Below are positions 42,657 to 44,594 of a DNA stretch of 44,594 bases, piece by piece. A program made the position numbers and the translations under genes. The notes beneath the pieces are model-generated. The model searched no databases and was not told the origin of the DNA. It saw only the letters and a list, made by a program, of their open reading frames with translations. Each line of letters opens with the position of its first letter. Position 1 is the first letter of the stretch. The stretch is from Lachnospiraceae bacterium (GTDB lineage: Bacteria > Bacillota > Clostridia > Lachnospirales > Lachnospiraceae), in contig JAEEUS010000015.1 of NCBI GenBank assembly GCA_016290615.1, positions 1-44,594 of the forward strand, in the 5' to 3' direction.

Positions 42657-44594
42657 TTATTCTATATTGTATTTTACTTTTTCCTCTTCAGTTAATGCGG
42701 TATTCGGGAACTGTATCTTTGCTTCCTGTAAAAGTGTCGCATAGTCCTTGTATGTAGTATGGAATAGCTCGTATCTGCTCTCTAAGACAAATCTGTTCTT
42801 ATCCTTTATATATGCCTTGCAGTAAGGTACATATGCTACCAGACCGTATGTATTTGTTTCAAATAAAAATACCTGAGCTCCGTCTCCGACAGCTAACAGT
42901 CCGTCTTCCTTGTCAAATACTACATATTCCATATTTCTGTAGCAGTCAGAAGATACGGCGAACGCACCCTTTTCAATATCCCATATCCTTATCTTATGAT
43001 CATCTCCCTGAAGAACGAGATATCTGCTGCCGTCTATGAATCTTAGGAAGGTATTGTTCTTTGTCTGAAGCGGTATGGTTGCTTTTGTGGAAAGGTCTGC
43101 GGTATCTGCCAGCCTTACATTTCCATCCATGCAGCACATTGCAAGATATTTTCCATCGCCACTCAGTTCAACGTATTTATTTGATGAATAATTTGACAGT
43201 CCTCTGTATTCCTTGTCAAATTCCTTTGCTTCATCAGAAGCGATATCTACAACCTGCAGAGCTCCTCCCTTGGGAGAAATATACAGCTTTGATCCATCCT
43301 CTGATACAACGGCGTTTCCTATACTGTAATCCATATAGGCGCTGTATATGCACTTTCTGTCTGTCAGATCAACAACTGCGACATCGAGACCTCCTCTGAA
43401 TGAAGCATATTTACCGTTATCCGTAACATCCATCGAATAAGGGCTGTCCTCCATTCCAAGACTTGAGTATGTCACACCCTCTGCAGTCGCTTTTACAGGA
43501 TCGATGAACCAAATCTTGTCACCATCGGCCAGAACACAGATATCTCCCGTAAAGGCAATTCCTTTGACAGTACTTTCGCTCTTGTCGAATGTATAGAGCA
43601 GCTTTCCGTCAGAATCATAGAAATAGTGTATGAATATATCATCTACCGACTGAACAGCGTAGCAGTCAATATCATCAGCTACCGCCTCAAGAACAGTAGA
43701 CTCGATCTCTCCGACCTTCTTTAAATCTGATGCCTCATGATATGACACAACATAAACATCCGTCGAACGCATAGCTGAGACAGCTGCCTTTCCGGACATG
43801 AGCATCACGTCTCGTATCTCAAGATCGATCTTTATGTCAAAATCCGTATATACCTTGCCCTCATCGAAATCAACGGGTGCCAGATTGCCTGCCGCATAAC
43901 CGACATATCCTATTCCGCTGTCCTTTGCAAGATTAAGAGTCATTGCCTCGCCCGAGAGTGATACGTCAGCTATCCTCTCTCCTGTAGCCTCATCATAGGT
44001 ATATCCTTTCCTGTCACAAACAGCCACGATATCATTTCGCTCTGCGCCGTCCTTTGTGTATGAGTGGGCTTTTACTATCGCATTAAACGACATCACGTTC
44101 CATGCATTGACTTCCAGTGCGTCAGACCAGAGTATGTTTCCATCCACGCTTACAAGATCTATACGTACATCCTTTACACCGTCATAGAGGAAATCGCTGT
44201 TGCAGGTAAGGACTGCCACATTTCCCTTGGGTGTAGCACACATGTCAAGGATATATCCCTGCGATAGTGATGCTTTTGCACTTTCCTTGCCAAGGAATGA
44301 TACTGTTGCGTTTTCCGTGAAATCCTCGTAATGACCGACTGCAAGTATGCCGCTCTGCTCCACATAAGCACATCTTCCGGAGAATGATTCCTCGGTATCG
44401 TTTATAAAGACTTCCTTTGTCTTTCCTGTCTCCAGATCTATAACGTAAGTCTGAGTGGAGCTTATCGCATATCCGAGTCTGTCTTTCTCATTGATATACA
44501 TGTCACGGATATATTCAAGGTTCTTGTTCTCGCTTATAAGCTCGCCCGAGTAATCATATATGCTGAACGATTCCTCATTTGCGATATATATACC
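42657..44594 (-). CDS. WD40-like beta-propeller protein (C-terminal part, cut by window edge)
   Basis: The frame is open to the right edge: 31 more codons extend past the first internal ATG at 44501, and they continue the repeat pattern (IANEESFSIYDYSGE). So the true start lies outside, and at least 645 residues are visible. Repeats of about 40 residues with D-x-x-x-G-K turns (VIDLETGKTKE, VAVCDRKGY, IRIWDIEKG) suggest two propellers or one large one. The end ALTEEEKVKYNIE resembles the tail of WD40-type effector proteins that carry an N-terminal TIR, kinase or STAND domain. That link is inference only, because the N-terminus is missing. Confidence 0.75.
   Translation of the reverse strand, partial: GIYIANEESFSIYDYSGELISENKNLEYIRDMYINEKDRLGYAISSTQTYVIDLETGKTKEVFINDTEESFSGRCAYVEQSGILAVGHYEDFTENATVSFLGKESAKASLSQGYILDMCATPKGNVAVLTCNSDFLYDGVKDVRIDLVSVDGNILWSDALEVNAWNVMSFNAIVKAHSYTKDGAERNDIVAVCDRKGYTYDEATGERIADVSLSGEAMTLNLAKDSGIGYVGYAAGNLAPVDFDEGKVYTDFDIKIDLEIRDVMLMSGKAAVSAMRSTDVYVVSYHEASDLKKVGEIESTVLEAVADDIDCYAVQSVDDIFIHYFYDSDGKLLYTFDKSESTVKGIAFTGDICVLADGDKIWFIDPVKATAEGVTYSSLGMEDSPYSMDVTDNGKYASFRGGLDVAVVDLTDRKCIYSAYMDYSIGNAVVSEDGSKLYISPKGGALQVVDIASDEAKEFDKEYRGLSNYSSNKYVELSGDGKYLAMCCMDGNVRLADTADLSTKATIPLQTKNNTFLRFIDGSRYLVLQGDDHKIRIWDIEKGAFAVSSDCYRNMEYVVFDKEDGLLAVGDGAQVFLFETNTYGLVAYVPYCKAYIKDKNRFVLESRYELFHTTYKDYATLLQEAKIQFPNTALTEEEKVKYNIE

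Overview
The window looks like chromosomal DNA from a low-to-medium GC, fibre-degrading anaerobic Firmicute, most likely Lachnospiraceae (Butyrivibrio-like). This is inferred from gene content and codon style: a GH67/UxuA/UxuB glucuronate operon served by an LplB/YtcP-type importer, LacI-like/GGDEF one-component proteins, a carboxyspermidine-type polyamine operon, and YfhO and DUF4153-type membrane proteins. I saw no phage, insertion sequence, CRISPR array, tRNA or rRNA. No gene-free stretch exceeds 300 bases.

Layout. (1) 1-5833: an acyltransferase-3 gene cut by the left edge, a large polytopic membrane protein, a radical SAM/SPASM protein, a small anchored protein and metF, all leftward, then a rightward acyltransferase-3 gene. 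(2) 5889-7310: a purine permease. (3) 7493-23474: a leftward locus of 11 genes for aldouronic acid (glucuronoxylan fragment) use. Reading direction is gntR, two ABC permeases, binding lipoprotein, GH2, uxuA, uxuB, GH67 alpha-glucuronidase, SASA-type acetylesterase, KDPG aldolase and KDG kinase. The oligosaccharide is imported, trimmed inside the cell, and its glucuronate goes through fructuronate, mannonate and KDG to KDPG, then pyruvate and glyceraldehyde-3-P. The glucuronate isomerase (UxaC) and the transporter ATPase are not in the window. Near-identical CTTGTATACTAG sites lie at both the gntR and the permease promoters. (4) 23679-33964: two 631-residue LacI-like/GGDEF proteins bracket a DUF4153-like protein, a membrane protein with a J-like tail, a YdjC deacetylase and a YfhO protein. 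(5) 33983-40719: a leftward six-gene polyamine operon (arginine decarboxylase, SpeE-like, carboxyspermidine dehydrogenase, carboxyspermidine decarboxylase, agmatine deiminase, N-carbamoylputrescine amidase). (6) 40873-44594: an OFA-family MFS transporter, a flavin-type PNPOx protein, and the C-terminal part of a beta-propeller protein cut by the right edge.

The most unusual signal is regulatory. Six genes have a -10 hexamer ending only 6-7 bases before a start codon, with no Shine-Dalgarno sequence, so they should give leaderless mRNAs. Neighbouring genes, including all those in the middle of operons that I checked, carry ordinary GGAGG-type sites. The predicted leaderless set includes the surface-glycan-type genes, both GGDEF sensors and the first polyamine gene. 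A second point of interest is the SpeE homologue, which has altered active-site residues and sits without SpeD inside a carboxyspermidine operon.
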